This document shows positions 35,513-43,441 of a stretch of DNA of 64,000 nt, in pieces. The position numbers and the translations under genes are program-made. Source of the DNA: Chloroflexota bacterium (lineage in GTDB: Bacteria; Chloroflexota; Anaerolineae; Aggregatilineales; J027). The notes under the pieces are model-generated. The model worked only from the letters and a program-made list of their open reading frames with translations, ran no database searches and was not told the DNA's origin. Numbering within the stretch: the first letter of the stretch is position 1; every line of letters begins with the position of its first letter. The stretch spans positions 62,001 through 126,000 of the forward strand of contig JABFGB010000004.1 of the NCBI GenBank assembly GCA_013112715.1. The letters run 5' to 3'.

Positions 35513-35841
35513 TGGCAACAGACCGATTGGAAATTTTCGGATTGATGGGCGTCCCGCCTCGTGGCATTTTAATTGAGAATATTCATCTAAGGATGTTTGG
35601 AAAAACTTTAGTCTTAGACTGCCTTTATGATCCTGACGAGCCTAAACATTTCAAAATCCGATTTGAAGACTGCACTAAAATTAATTGGGAGCTTTACGAT
35701 GAACTTGATGAGCGCGATAAAGCTCTTGATGTTGTTGATATTGTTTTTAAGCAAGATCAGAGTTCTCAGTGGGCTGAAATCGTTTCGGAAGTCGTAATTG
35801 ATGTGTGGTATAAATCCGTGTACATCGAAAAAGATTGGTAG
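35512..35841 (+). CDS. Hypothetical protein coupled to the SpoIIE phosphatase, 109 aa
   Basis: I do not recognise it. The start is chosen at ATG 35512, whose A is the last base of the phosphatase stop; GGGAGG (35499-35504) is seven bases upstream. The protein is acidic, beta-rich and soluble, with no cysteine pair and no membrane helix; the central part reads DCLYDPDEPKHFKIRFEDC. It does not resemble STAS or HATPase anti-sigma proteins. Coupling to the phosphatase suggests a role in the same signal path. A gap of 138 bases without visible genes follows before the peptidase gene. Confidence 0.5.
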   Translation: MATDRLEIFGLMGVPPRGILIENIHLRMFGKTLVLDCLYDPDEPKHFKIRFEDCTKINWELYDELDERDKALDVVDIVFKQDQSSQWAEIVSEVVIDVWYKSVYIEKDW

Positions 35842-35979
35842 CTCGTAAAGTCAGGCAAATGGCAGGTGGCTGTTTATCTGGGGTGGAAACATCATAGGCC
35901 AAGCGTATTCGACGTTATCACAAGGTTGGTGTAAACCTATTGGCGTTATTTTGCACAGTATCAGTGTTGTGAGGTTCTG

Positions 35980-37584
35980 GTGTTGAAAAAAATAGGACTA
36001 GGCATCTGGGTTGGCTTATTATTTGGCGTGATGGCGTGCAATTTGAGCGGGGCGGAGGAAGGTAATGCACTGCCCACGCGGACATTGCCACCAGCGGCTT
36101 TGTTTACCTTACCCCCTATGCCAAGTCAAGCGCCGTTGGTTGCGGGCCAGATCAACGCGACACCGATTCCTACCAACACGGCTGAACCCGTCTGTACCAG
36201 TGATACCACCCTGCGTCAAGTGCGTTATGAGGCGGAGGCGACACTCGATTGGCCGACTCAATCCGTACAAGTGCAGCAAACGACCATTTATCGCAATGAT
36301 TCACAAGATTATTTGCACGAGATTGTATTCCATGCCGAACCCAATCATCTGCCGGATATTATGACATTGGAACAGGTAGTGGATGCGGATGGACATGTCA
36401 TAGAAGGGGTAACTTTGGAAGGCACCCGCCTGTCTGTGCCCCTGCAAGATAAACTTGGCCCGAACTGCGAAATTGTGCTGCATCTAAATTTCAGCCTCAA
36501 ATTGCCTGCCATTTATGACAGCTATGGAGGCCGTTGGGGTTATCTTGGCTATAGCTTCCGTCAAACCAATCTGGGCCTATGGCTGCCAACCATCGCTATT
36601 TATGAGGGGGATGGAAATTGGTACGTCCCGCGCGAATACAATATTGGCGAACAGACCATGCCAATCGCAGGTGATTATGATGTGGAACTGACGGTAGTCA
36701 ATGCGCCCCCCTCTTTGCAAGTGGCCGGGCCGGGGGAGGTTGCCCAACCCGAAAGCGATGTTTGGACATTTAAACTCGACGGTGCCCGCGATTTATCTAT
36801 CAGCCTGAGCGATGCCGTTCAAAAAACGAGCGCGATGGCGGGTGGGGTATTGGTCGAACTCTATTATTTCCCCGATAACGCTCCGACAGGCCTGAATCCG
36901 GCGGGCCATGCACTGGATACCGCCCAAAAAGCCCTTGTTGTCTTTGCCCAATCTTATGGGCCATATCCCTATGATCGTCTGGTGATTGTTGAAGGCGATT
37001 TCCCGGATGGCATGGAATTTACAGGCATGGTGTTTGTTAGCGAGGCATGGTTTCGAACGTGGAGTGGCAACAATAACGATTGGCTGACCATTATCACCGC
37101 CCATGAGGTATCGCATCAGTGGTGGTATGGCCTTGTGAGCAACGATCAGGGTCTTAACCCTTATTTGGATGAGGCATTGGCGACATACAGCGAACTGTTG
37201 TTTTTTGAGCGTACCGACCCTGAACAAGTCAATTGGTGGTGGAATTTTCGTATTCTAAAACACCCCACTGAAGATGCGGTGGATTCGCCTGTGTACAATT
37301 TCACGGCGTTTCGAGGGTACATTGATGCGGTGTATCTGCGCGGCGTGTTGATGCTGCAAGATGTTCGAGATATGGTGGGGGATGCGGCATTTTTTGCGTG
37401 GCTCAAGTCCTATGTCGCCAATAACCGGGGACGGATTGCTACCCCGTCGGATTTGTGGGGGAGTCTGCCACCCGATGAGTTTACGCTGGTTGCCGAAATC
37501 CGCCGCACCTATCTCAACGCCAAAGATAGCGCCGTCGCGGGTGAGCCGACCCAGCAATTTAACCCAAGTCAGGTGGCAGAATAA
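35980..37584 (+). CDS. M1-family (gluzincin) metallopeptidase lipoprotein
   Basis: A 534-residue exported protein. The signal peptide ends VMAC with lipid-anchor Cys20, followed by a Pro/Thr-rich linker (about 30-70). The catalytic domain has the M1 zinc site HEVSH at 375-379 and the third ligand Glu398 in LDEALATYSE, exactly 18 residues after the second His. GMEFTGMVF (344-352) stands at the place of the GAMEN exopeptidase motif, changed from that of true aminopeptidases, so endo- or di-peptide cutting is possible. The start is GTG 35980 or TTG 35983, five or eight bases after GAGG. It converges with the cox cluster, whose last gene ends 16 bases away. Confidence 0.82.
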   Translation: MLKKIGLGIWVGLLFGVMACNLSGAEEGNALPTRTLPPAALFTLPPMPSQAPLVAGQINATPIPTNTAEPVCTSDTTLRQVRYEAEATLDWPTQSVQVQQTTIYRNDSQDYLHEIVFHAEPNHLPDIMTLEQVVDADGHVIEGVTLEGTRLSVPLQDKLGPNCEIVLHLNFSLKLPAIYDSYGGRWGYLGYSFRQTNLGLWLPTIAIYEGDGNWYVPREYNIGEQTMPIAGDYDVELTVVNAPPSLQVAGPGEVAQPESDVWTFKLDGARDLSISLSDAVQKTSAMAGGVLVELYYFPDNAPTGLNPAGHALDTAQKALVVFAQSYGPYPYDRLVIVEGDFPDGMEFTGMVFVSEAWFRTWSGNNNDWLTIITAHEVSHQWWYGLVSNDQGLNPYLDEALATYSELLFFERTDPEQVNWWWNFRILKHPTEDAVDSPVYNFTAFRGYIDAVYLRGVLMLQDVRDMVGDAAFFAWLKSYVANNRGRIATPSDLWGSLPPDEFTLVAEIRRTYLNAKDSAVAGEPTQQFNPSQVAE

Positions 37585-37600
37585 AACTACTTGTCTGGTG

Positions 37601-38026
37601 TTAATGCTCGGAAACGTACAACATAATATAGACCAGCACGCCTGTCACCGACACATAAATCCACACGGGCCAGACATAGCGGGCAATTTTGCGATGCCTG
37701 CCATCAAAGGGGTCTTTATAGGCTCGCCACAGGGTCATGAGGATAAACGGCACATTCACCGCCGCCAAAATCACATGGGGGATGAGAATCAGAAAATAGA
37801 TAATCCGCAGAATGCCCTCGCCCTCATACGGTTTTGAGCCGACTTGGGCGTGGTAAATTAGATACGAGGTCAGGAACACCGCTGAAACAGTGACAGCGGC
37901 AATCATCGTAGCACGGTGGGCCTTCCAGCGGTCATGTTTGATGAAATAATAGGCCAAACTCAGCAAGATCGCCGCTGTTGTATTCAAGATGGCATTCAGG
38001 GTCGGTAAATCTGAAGTCGCTAACAT
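37601..38026 (-). CDS. DUF420 membrane protein (CtaM/YozB-like)
   Basis: About 141 residues from ATG 38026 (MLATSDLPTLNAILN); the frame is open further upstream but runs into the ctaB gene. Four membrane helices (about 10-30, 42-62, 78-100 and 115-138) match the DUF420 family found beside haem-copper oxidase genes. The Staphylococcus relative CtaM is needed to mature the haem-copper oxidase. Conserved His residues in HRATMIAA and IPHVILA are in place. It is the last gene of the cytochrome oxidase cluster, 34 bases after ctaB, and is probably a cofactor-insertion helper. Confidence 0.85.
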   Translation of the reverse strand: MLATSDLPTLNAILNTTAAILLSLAYYFIKHDRWKAHRATMIAAVTVSAVFLTSYLIYHAQVGSKPYEGEGILRIIYFLILIPHVILAAVNVPFILMTLWRAYKDPFDGRHRKIARYVWPVWIYVSVTGVLVYIMLYVSEH

Positions 38027-38060
38027 TCCGATACACCTTCGGTTGGGAGGGGCGGATTTT

Positions 38061-38969
38061 TTAGTAACCCGCCACCGATGAAATGCACACAAACAGGATA
38101 ATCACGGCGAGATAGAGATTGCTGGTCAGGAACAACTTGAGGGCTTGTTTGCGGGTTGGCACAAAAATCAGGCGCAGGCTGTGCATCAGGAAATAGAGGG
38201 TCATCAGCGCGGCAGGCACAAAATAGAGCAGGCCCAGTGCAGAATCCGCACCCAGCGCTATCGCCAAAATCGCCAAGCCGATGGCATGAACAAAGCCCCA
38301 AATGGCGGAAGTACGCGCCGAAGTCTGGGCAGGCAGCATGGGGGTGTTGCTGGCGATGTAGTCATCCCGATAGAGAATGGCAAGTGCCCAAAAATGGGTG
38401 GGTGTCCACAGGAACACAATCGCGGCGAGGGCCAAGACACCGGGATCATTCCATGCGCCAACCGCTGCCCCACCACTTAAGACGGCACAGCTTCCTGCCG
38501 CCCCACCAATCACGATATTCAGCATGGTGCGGGGTTTGAGCCAGATGGTATAGACCCCCACGTAAATCATTGCCCCTAGCAGCAGGAAAAAGCCGAGTTC
38601 GGGGTTAAAGGGCCAAACCGCCGCAACAGGCAGCAAAATCATCGCAAGGGCAATCCACAGCACATATTCGGGGTGCTGGATGTGGCCTGTCACCAACGGA
38701 CGCTGACGGGTGCGTTTCATATCGCCATCGGAATCGCGCTCGATATATTGGTTAAGGGCCGATGCCCCTGCCGCTGAAAGGCCGCCTGTCACCAAGAGGA
38801 CAAGCATATCTAGTAGACCGGGACGACCCGCTGCTCCCAAAAAAGCGCCACCCACCGCTGCAAACAACAACAGGCTGACAATGCGTAGCTTGAATAAATT
38901 CGTCAGTGTTTGCCAGAGTGATACTTCGTTGGTAACGGTAAGGGTATTGGTGTCTTGCCGAATGCTCAA
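38061..38969 (-). CDS. ctaB: Protohaem IX farnesyltransferase
   Basis: A 302-residue UbiA-family membrane enzyme that adds farnesyl to haem B to give haem O, the first step to the haem A of the oxidase. The Asp-rich motif NQYIERDSDGDMKRTRQRPL (residues about 68-87) is the family signature, and the second acidic motif reads YRDDYIASNTPMLP. About nine membrane helices fit the family length. It works with CtaA at the other end of this locus. It lies one base after the stop of the FixH-like gene, so they are cotranscribed. Confidence 0.92.
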   Translation of the reverse strand: MSIRQDTNTLTVTNEVSLWQTLTNLFKLRIVSLLLFAAVGGAFLGAAGRPGLLDMLVLLVTGGLSAAGASALNQYIERDSDGDMKRTRQRPLVTGHIQHPEYVLWIALAMILLPVAAVWPFNPELGFFLLLGAMIYVGVYTIWLKPRTMLNIVIGGAAGSCAVLSGGAAVGAWNDPGVLALAAIVFLWTPTHFWALAILYRDDYIASNTPMLPAQTSARTSAIWGFVHAIGLAILAIALGADSALGLLYFVPAALMTLYFLMHSLRLIFVPTRKQALKLFLTSNLYLAVIILFVCISSVAGY

Positions 38970-38970
38970 A

Positions 38971-39498
38971 TTATTTACTCCCCTGTGGTTTATTCTTGCG
39001 ATACATCCCGAATGCCAAGATTATGACAACGGCGGTTATTCCCAACGCGGGCCATAACCAACGTGTCCACTTATTTGAGGCTTCGGCTACATCGAGTTCA
39101 AAACTAGCTGTACCTTGACCCAGTTCGCCATCTATCACAATGGTAATTTGCCAGCGACCTGTTTTGTCCAGCCTCAATGGGGCTTCATAAAACAGTTTTT
39201 GGGCAGCATTATCATGGGTGGCCTGCTGAGATTTTGTCGTCGAAGAATCAGACGCCAGAACCGCGTTTATTTGTACGTCCGCGTCCAAGATGAAGTCTTT
39301 TTCTTGATCTTGAACCGAGACGGTGACGTGTAATTCATCCTCAACCGAGACATCTTTGGGGTCTGTCCACGCCGAAACTAGGTACGGCCCTGCCTCGACT
39401 TGCTCCAATTTTTGATTGCCCAAGCCATGTGCATCTGTACGCGCCATTGGGATAAAGGTCGCACTGAGCAGCCCCAACCATAATCCGAGCCGCTTCAT
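38971..39498 (-). CDS. FixH/YtkA-like exported protein with C-terminal membrane anchor
   Basis: A 175-residue protein. A signal peptide (1-23, cleavage near ARTDA) is followed by a beta-sandwich domain (about 25-140) like YtkA/FixH proteins, which sit near copper or haem oxidase assembly genes, and a C-terminal membrane helix (about 148-166). There is no clear Cys-pair copper site, and candidate ligands are few. Its start overlaps the ctaG stop by ATGA, and it is followed by ctaB, so it is part of the oxidase assembly group. It could help deliver copper to the CuA or CuB sites, but this is inferred from position. Confidence 0.65.
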   Translation of the reverse strand: MKRLGLWLGLLSATFIPMARTDAHGLGNQKLEQVEAGPYLVSAWTDPKDVSVEDELHVTVSVQDQEKDFILDADVQINAVLASDSSTTKSQQATHDNAAQKLFYEAPLRLDKTGRWQITIVIDGELGQGTASFELDVAEASNKWTRWLWPALGITAVVIILAFGMYRKNKPQGSK

Positions 39499-40385
39499 GG
39501 CGCTGCGATCCCTTTGGCCTGTTGGCGTTGGATTTTGGCACGTTTGGCCTTAATCTGGGCCTGCTTCTCGGAATAATCCATCAGCCGCGAAATCAAGATC
39601 AATATGGTGTAGCCATACATCATACCGCCCGGAATCCACATAATCAGACCGCCAATTACTTGGTCACGATGGGCTTCAATGCCCCACATACGCGGCACGG
39701 TGGCGTAATAGGTGTAAATCAACTCCGGTGACATGGTGATATAGATGCCAAGCAGCAAATTTTGGAAGTAGGTGGCGGCGGCGAACATCATGCGTTTGCC
39801 ATACGTGCGGTGTTTATGGAATTTGGGGGCGGCGTCGGTAGTGTGCCACCAAATGGCAAGGGCCGTGCCGAAAAACAACAAATGCTGGATGTTGTGAATC
39901 GTGCTGTGGGTGGTGGCACGTTCATACATTTCGGAGTCGTGCCACATCCACAAATTGAGGGTATAGAACATCCAAATAATCCCCGGCTTGGTGATGGTGA
40001 CAATGAGTTGCCGGAGCGGTGATTTCTGATTGAGGAATTTAGCCAGTTGCAGCCGAATCGGACGGGGCAATCCCCACATCCCAATCGGCATGGGGGCGGC
40101 GAGCATAATCAGCGGGGCGGCGTACATCATCATGAGAATGTGCTGAATCATGTGAATGAAAAACAGCAGTGATTCAAATGTGCCGATACCCGAAAGGAGT
40201 GCTAGGGCAATGAAGCCCATGCCCGCGAGGTAGGAAGCAAGCCGCCACCCATTGGCGATTTTTGCGCCCATGCGTCGCAGCCGCACCCAGCCCGTTACGT
40301 AAATAGATACGCATGTCAGCAGGACCAAAATTACGTCCCAGCGCCATTCCCATGATTGCAGGAAGGCTTCGGTTGTTGCATCCAT
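39495..40385 (-). CDS. ctaG: Cytochrome c oxidase assembly protein CtaG (caa3 type)
   Basis: About 296 residues from ATG 40385 (MDATTEAFLQSWEWRW); GAAGG is seven bases upstream, while the frame open to TTG 40403 has no ribosome site. Seven or so membrane helices of the CtaG_Caa3 family are present, with the conserved HMIQHILMMM and HNIQHLLFFGTALAIWW motifs. These proteins help form the CuB centre of caa3-type oxidases. A terminator-like hairpin lies just upstream, so its expression may be lower than that of the structural genes. It overlaps the next gene by four bases. Confidence 0.88.
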   Translation of the reverse strand: MDATTEAFLQSWEWRWDVILVLLTCVSIYVTGWVRLRRMGAKIANGWRLASYLAGMGFIALALLSGIGTFESLLFFIHMIQHILMMMYAAPLIMLAAPMPIGMWGLPRPIRLQLAKFLNQKSPLRQLIVTITKPGIIWMFYTLNLWMWHDSEMYERATTHSTIHNIQHLLFFGTALAIWWHTTDAAPKFHKHRTYGKRMMFAAATYFQNLLLGIYITMSPELIYTYYATVPRMWGIEAHRDQVIGGLIMWIPGGMMYGYTILILISRLMDYSEKQAQIKAKRAKIQRQQAKGIAAP

Positions 40386-40396
40386 TTGCATACCTT

Positions 40397-40435
40397 CAAA
40401 CAAAGGCGGGCTATCTCAAACTTGCTTAACCCGCC
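40397..40435 (-). terminator. Terminator-like hairpin between ctaE and ctaG (possible attenuator)
   Basis: On the minus-strand RNA GGCGGGUUA pairs with UAGCCCGCC (nine pairs, one U-G; loop of 13), followed by UUUGUUUG. It begins 44 bases after the ctaE stop and ends next to the ctaG ribosome site. It would reduce read-through from the structural genes into ctaG and the other assembly genes, or protect the ctaE 3' end. Confidence 0.6.
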
Positions 40436-40478
40436 CCTGCTCAATTGTGATTTTTCAGAAAAGCGTAGTCGCAGCCGA

Positions 40479-41138
40479 TTAATGCGCGACGGTCTCCGGC
40501 ACGGTTCCGATCAGATAGAGGGCGACATAGAAGAAAACCCATACCACGTCAACAAAGTGCCAATAGAGAGCGGCAGATTCGACTCCCCAATGGCTCTTGG
40601 AAGAATAATGGCCGCGAATACCATTAAAGAACACGATCAATAGGAAAAGCACGCCGGTGATGACGTGCAAGGCGTGGACACCTGTCATGAAAAAGAACAG
40701 GCCGCCTTCAATATGGCCGTCAGGCTTGAAATGATTGAGCGCCTCGTCCCATTCATAAACCACGCCACCCACAAAGATCAAGCCCAAGAGAATCGCCAAA
40801 AAGGTGCTGAGATTAAATTGGAAGCGGTCATTGTGTTTGATGGCGACTTCGGCACGGTTGACAAAAAAGCTACTCACCAAGAGGATCGAGGTAATTAACA
40901 AGCCCAACGATTGGCTGAGTTCGGGGCGGGTGAAGCCATCTTCATTGCGCCCCAAAACGATACGCATAATGAGAATGCCAGCGAAGAGGAAGGTTTCGGA
41001 GATGATGAACAGCCACATCCCCAAACGGTTGAATTGAAGTTGACGTTCGGGCGCAATTGGAATGAGGCCACCGTGATGACCATCATGCTCGACCACGGTG
41101 CCGTGATGGACAATGGGTTCAAGTGCTGTCGTGCTCAT
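40479..41138 (-). CDS. ctaE: Cytochrome c oxidase subunit III
   Basis: A 219-residue protein with five membrane helices, the length usual for five-helix bacterial subunits III. The N-terminal RLGMWLFIISETFLFAG helix, the MTGVHALHVITGVLFL segment and the C-terminal YWHFVDVVWVFFYVALYL helix are family hallmarks. It is a structural partner of subunits I and II in the membrane. It overlaps the ctaF stop by one base (TAATG), and a long His-rich N-terminal arm (EHDGHHGG) precedes the first helix. Confidence 0.93.
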   Translation of the reverse strand: MSTTALEPIVHHGTVVEHDGHHGGLIPIAPERQLQFNRLGMWLFIISETFLFAGILIMRIVLGRNEDGFTRPELSQSLGLLITSILLVSSFFVNRAEVAIKHNDRFQFNLSTFLAILLGLIFVGGVVYEWDEALNHFKPDGHIEGGLFFFMTGVHALHVITGVLFLLIVFFNGIRGHYSSKSHWGVESAALYWHFVDVVWVFFYVALYLIGTVPETVAH

Positions 41139-41386
41139 TATTCTGCGTGCCCCTCGTCTTCAGGATTCCACATATGCGAAATGTGCATGTAGTAGTTGAT
41201 GATGACGCCCGCCTTGACCACTGCGATGAGGGTCAGCGGAATCAGTGTGCTGCTAAACAACGGAAGATCATCGGCTGTCCCGATGACATATTCAATGGCG
41301 GTGAAAACCCCCAACACGACAAGGACAATGATGCCCTGTAGATATTCGGCGGCTTTGCCTTTACGTGAATGTGTTTCGTGTTCCAT
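41138..41386 (-). CDS. ctaF: Cytochrome c oxidase subunit IV (CtaF-like)
   Basis: An 82-residue protein with two membrane helices (about 18-36 and 46-68) and the short polar arms typical of prokaryotic oxidase subunit IV (COX4_pro). The HISHMWNPEDE end is usual for this small family. It probably stabilises the CuB-binding subunit. It lies between ctaD (22 bases) and ctaE (overlap), in the normal gene order for caa3 oxidases. Confidence 0.85.
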   Translation of the reverse strand: MEHETHSRKGKAAEYLQGIIVLVVLGVFTAIEYVIGTADDLPLFSSTLIPLTLIAVVKAGVIINYYMHISHMWNPEDEGHAE

Positions 41387-41408
41387 AATTGGCTTTCCCC
41401 CTTAAAAA

Positions 41409-43430
41409 TTAGTCACCCGCAACCGGCACAGCGGCAACGCCACTGCCAATTGCTTCAGGTTGATCTAGTGGTGTGTAGGCGTCTTCTAGGGGCGCAACTT
41501 GATCTTCCGGACTCAAGATGGCATAGACCGCCCCCGGCAAACCGTAATCATAGGGATGCCCCACGATTTCGGGGATAGCGCTGAAGTTGAATTCTGGCAC
41601 TGGGGAAGCAATTTGCCATTCCAAGCTGCGAGAGCGCCAAGGATTCGGCGCAGCTTTGACGCCGTAACGGGCACTAAATGCCATGTTAAAAATGAAGATC
41701 AACATGCTCCCACCAGCAAAAAACGCACCGATGGTTGCCAGCATATTCAGGCTTCCAAAACCCCATTCGCTCTGATAGTCGGCATAGCGGCGAGGCATCC
41801 CCAAGACGCCGATGCGGAACAAGCTGAGGGCGAAGGTGGCGAACCCCCCGAACATGAACCAGAAATGGACACGTCCCAAGAATTCGTTAAACATCTTGCC
41901 CGTCATCTTCGGGAACCAGAAGTAGATCGCTGACAAGAAGGAGAATAAGAAACCACCGAACACCGTGATGTGGAAATGGGCCACGACCCAGTGGGTATCG
42001 TGCAGGTGAATGCCTGTGACCACTAAGCCGTTAGGTGGGCCAGTTAGACCGCCGAGTAGGAATAAGATAAACGCACCCAACGAGAATAGCATGGGGGTCG
42101 AGATGTGAATCTTACCACCCCAGAGTGTGCCAATCCAGTTGAAGAATTTAATCCCCGTCGGCACGGCGATGGTGAGGGTCGTCAACATGAAGGGTAGGCG
42201 CAGGAAGGGATCCATCGCCGAGGTAAACATGTGATGTGCCCACACGAGATAGCCCATGAAGGCAATCGCCATACTGGACAGCGCAATCGGCTTGTAACCA
42301 AAGAGTGGCTTACGGCTGAACACGGGGAGAATTTCGCTAATGACCCCTAACCCCGGCAGCACCCAAATGTAGACTGTCGGGTGTGAATAGAACCAGAAAA
42401 TATGCTGATAGAGCGTGACGTTGCCGCCACGTGCAGGATCATAGAAGGGAATGTTGACCCAACGTTCGATCAGGACGGAGATGAAGGCTAGACCGAAAAA
42501 CTGCGTCGCGGTGAATTGGAGCAGGGAGGCCGCCAACACGCCCCAGACAAAAATGGGCATCCGGAACCATGTCATGCCGGGGGCACGCATCATAAAAATT
42601 GTGACCAGCAGGTTAATGGAACCGACAATGGATTGGAAGCCGAGAATGAAGATGGACAGCAGCACAAACTGCATCCCCAATGGCGCACGTACACTCAACG
42701 GCGGATAGGCTGTCCATCCGGTATCAAAGCCACCCATTGGCAGGGCCATGAGCAGCAAGATCGCCGCAGGAACGCCGATCCAATAGGAAAAGCCATTTAA
42801 GCGCGGGAAGGCCATATCTTGAGCGCCGATCATGATGGGTACAAGATAGTTAGACAGCGCCCCGACACCTAACAACACGGCGGCAATCATCAACAGCCCA
42901 TGAATACCAATGTAGTTGTTGTATTGTTGGTTGTTTAGAAATTGCAGACCGGGTTGAGCCAGTTCGGTACGGAAAATCAACGCAAACAGCCCGCCAACCA
43001 TCAATACCAAAATCGAAGTCAGGCCATATTGAATGCCGACGACCTTGTGATTGGTATCGAAGCTGAAATAGCGCGTCCACGTTGGGATGCCTTCTTTGGG
43101 GTGAAAGTGACCATCACCACCTTTGCGCCCGATTGACCAAGCAAACCAGTCATTAAGCGACCCCACACCTGCCAAAAAGCCAAGTGTGAAGAAGATTGCA
43201 CCCATACCCGTGACCACTTCCGTCGCGGTGTCAGGGTTGGTGCGGGCCTGCCAAACGGTTGAACCGAACAGCGCCTCAAGGGGCAGCAGCAAGTCCATTG
43301 TGTCCATGCCGAACGCAGCGCGTACAATATTGGTCAGGATCATGCCCGCAATCATAGCGATGATACCCACCACGAGGCCGCGTACAAGCCCAATATGATA
43401 GAGAATACGGAGGGGTCTCGGTATTAACAT
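41409..43430 (-). CDS. ctaD: Cytochrome c oxidase subunit I (A2-type)
   Basis: A 673-residue catalytic subunit that reduces O2 and pumps protons. The core begins near 117 (TWTRYFSFDTNHKVVGIQYG). Haem a ligand His177 is in IHGLLM; CuB/haem a3 ligands are in HPTVY (350-354), HH (399-400) and HDTHWVVAHFH (477-487). The D-channel end reads YSHPTVY (348-354) in place of HPEVY, the A2-type signature. Ahead of the core is an extension of about 115 residues with two membrane helices (about 13-35 and 75-100), which ordinary subunits I lack. It follows ctaC by 11 bases and is followed by ctaF. Confidence 0.95.
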   Translation of the reverse strand: MLIPRPLRILYHIGLVRGLVVGIIAMIAGMILTNIVRAAFGMDTMDLLLPLEALFGSTVWQARTNPDTATEVVTGMGAIFFTLGFLAGVGSLNDWFAWSIGRKGGDGHFHPKEGIPTWTRYFSFDTNHKVVGIQYGLTSILVLMVGGLFALIFRTELAQPGLQFLNNQQYNNYIGIHGLLMIAAVLLGVGALSNYLVPIMIGAQDMAFPRLNGFSYWIGVPAAILLLMALPMGGFDTGWTAYPPLSVRAPLGMQFVLLSIFILGFQSIVGSINLLVTIFMMRAPGMTWFRMPIFVWGVLAASLLQFTATQFFGLAFISVLIERWVNIPFYDPARGGNVTLYQHIFWFYSHPTVYIWVLPGLGVISEILPVFSRKPLFGYKPIALSSMAIAFMGYLVWAHHMFTSAMDPFLRLPFMLTTLTIAVPTGIKFFNWIGTLWGGKIHISTPMLFSLGAFILFLLGGLTGPPNGLVVTGIHLHDTHWVVAHFHITVFGGFLFSFLSAIYFWFPKMTGKMFNEFLGRVHFWFMFGGFATFALSLFRIGVLGMPRRYADYQSEWGFGSLNMLATIGAFFAGGSMLIFIFNMAFSARYGVKAAPNPWRSRSLEWQIASPVPEFNFSAIPEIVGHPYDYGLPGAVYAILSPEDQVAPLEDAYTPLDQPEAIGSGVAAVPVAGD

Positions 43431-43441
43431 AATGACACCTT

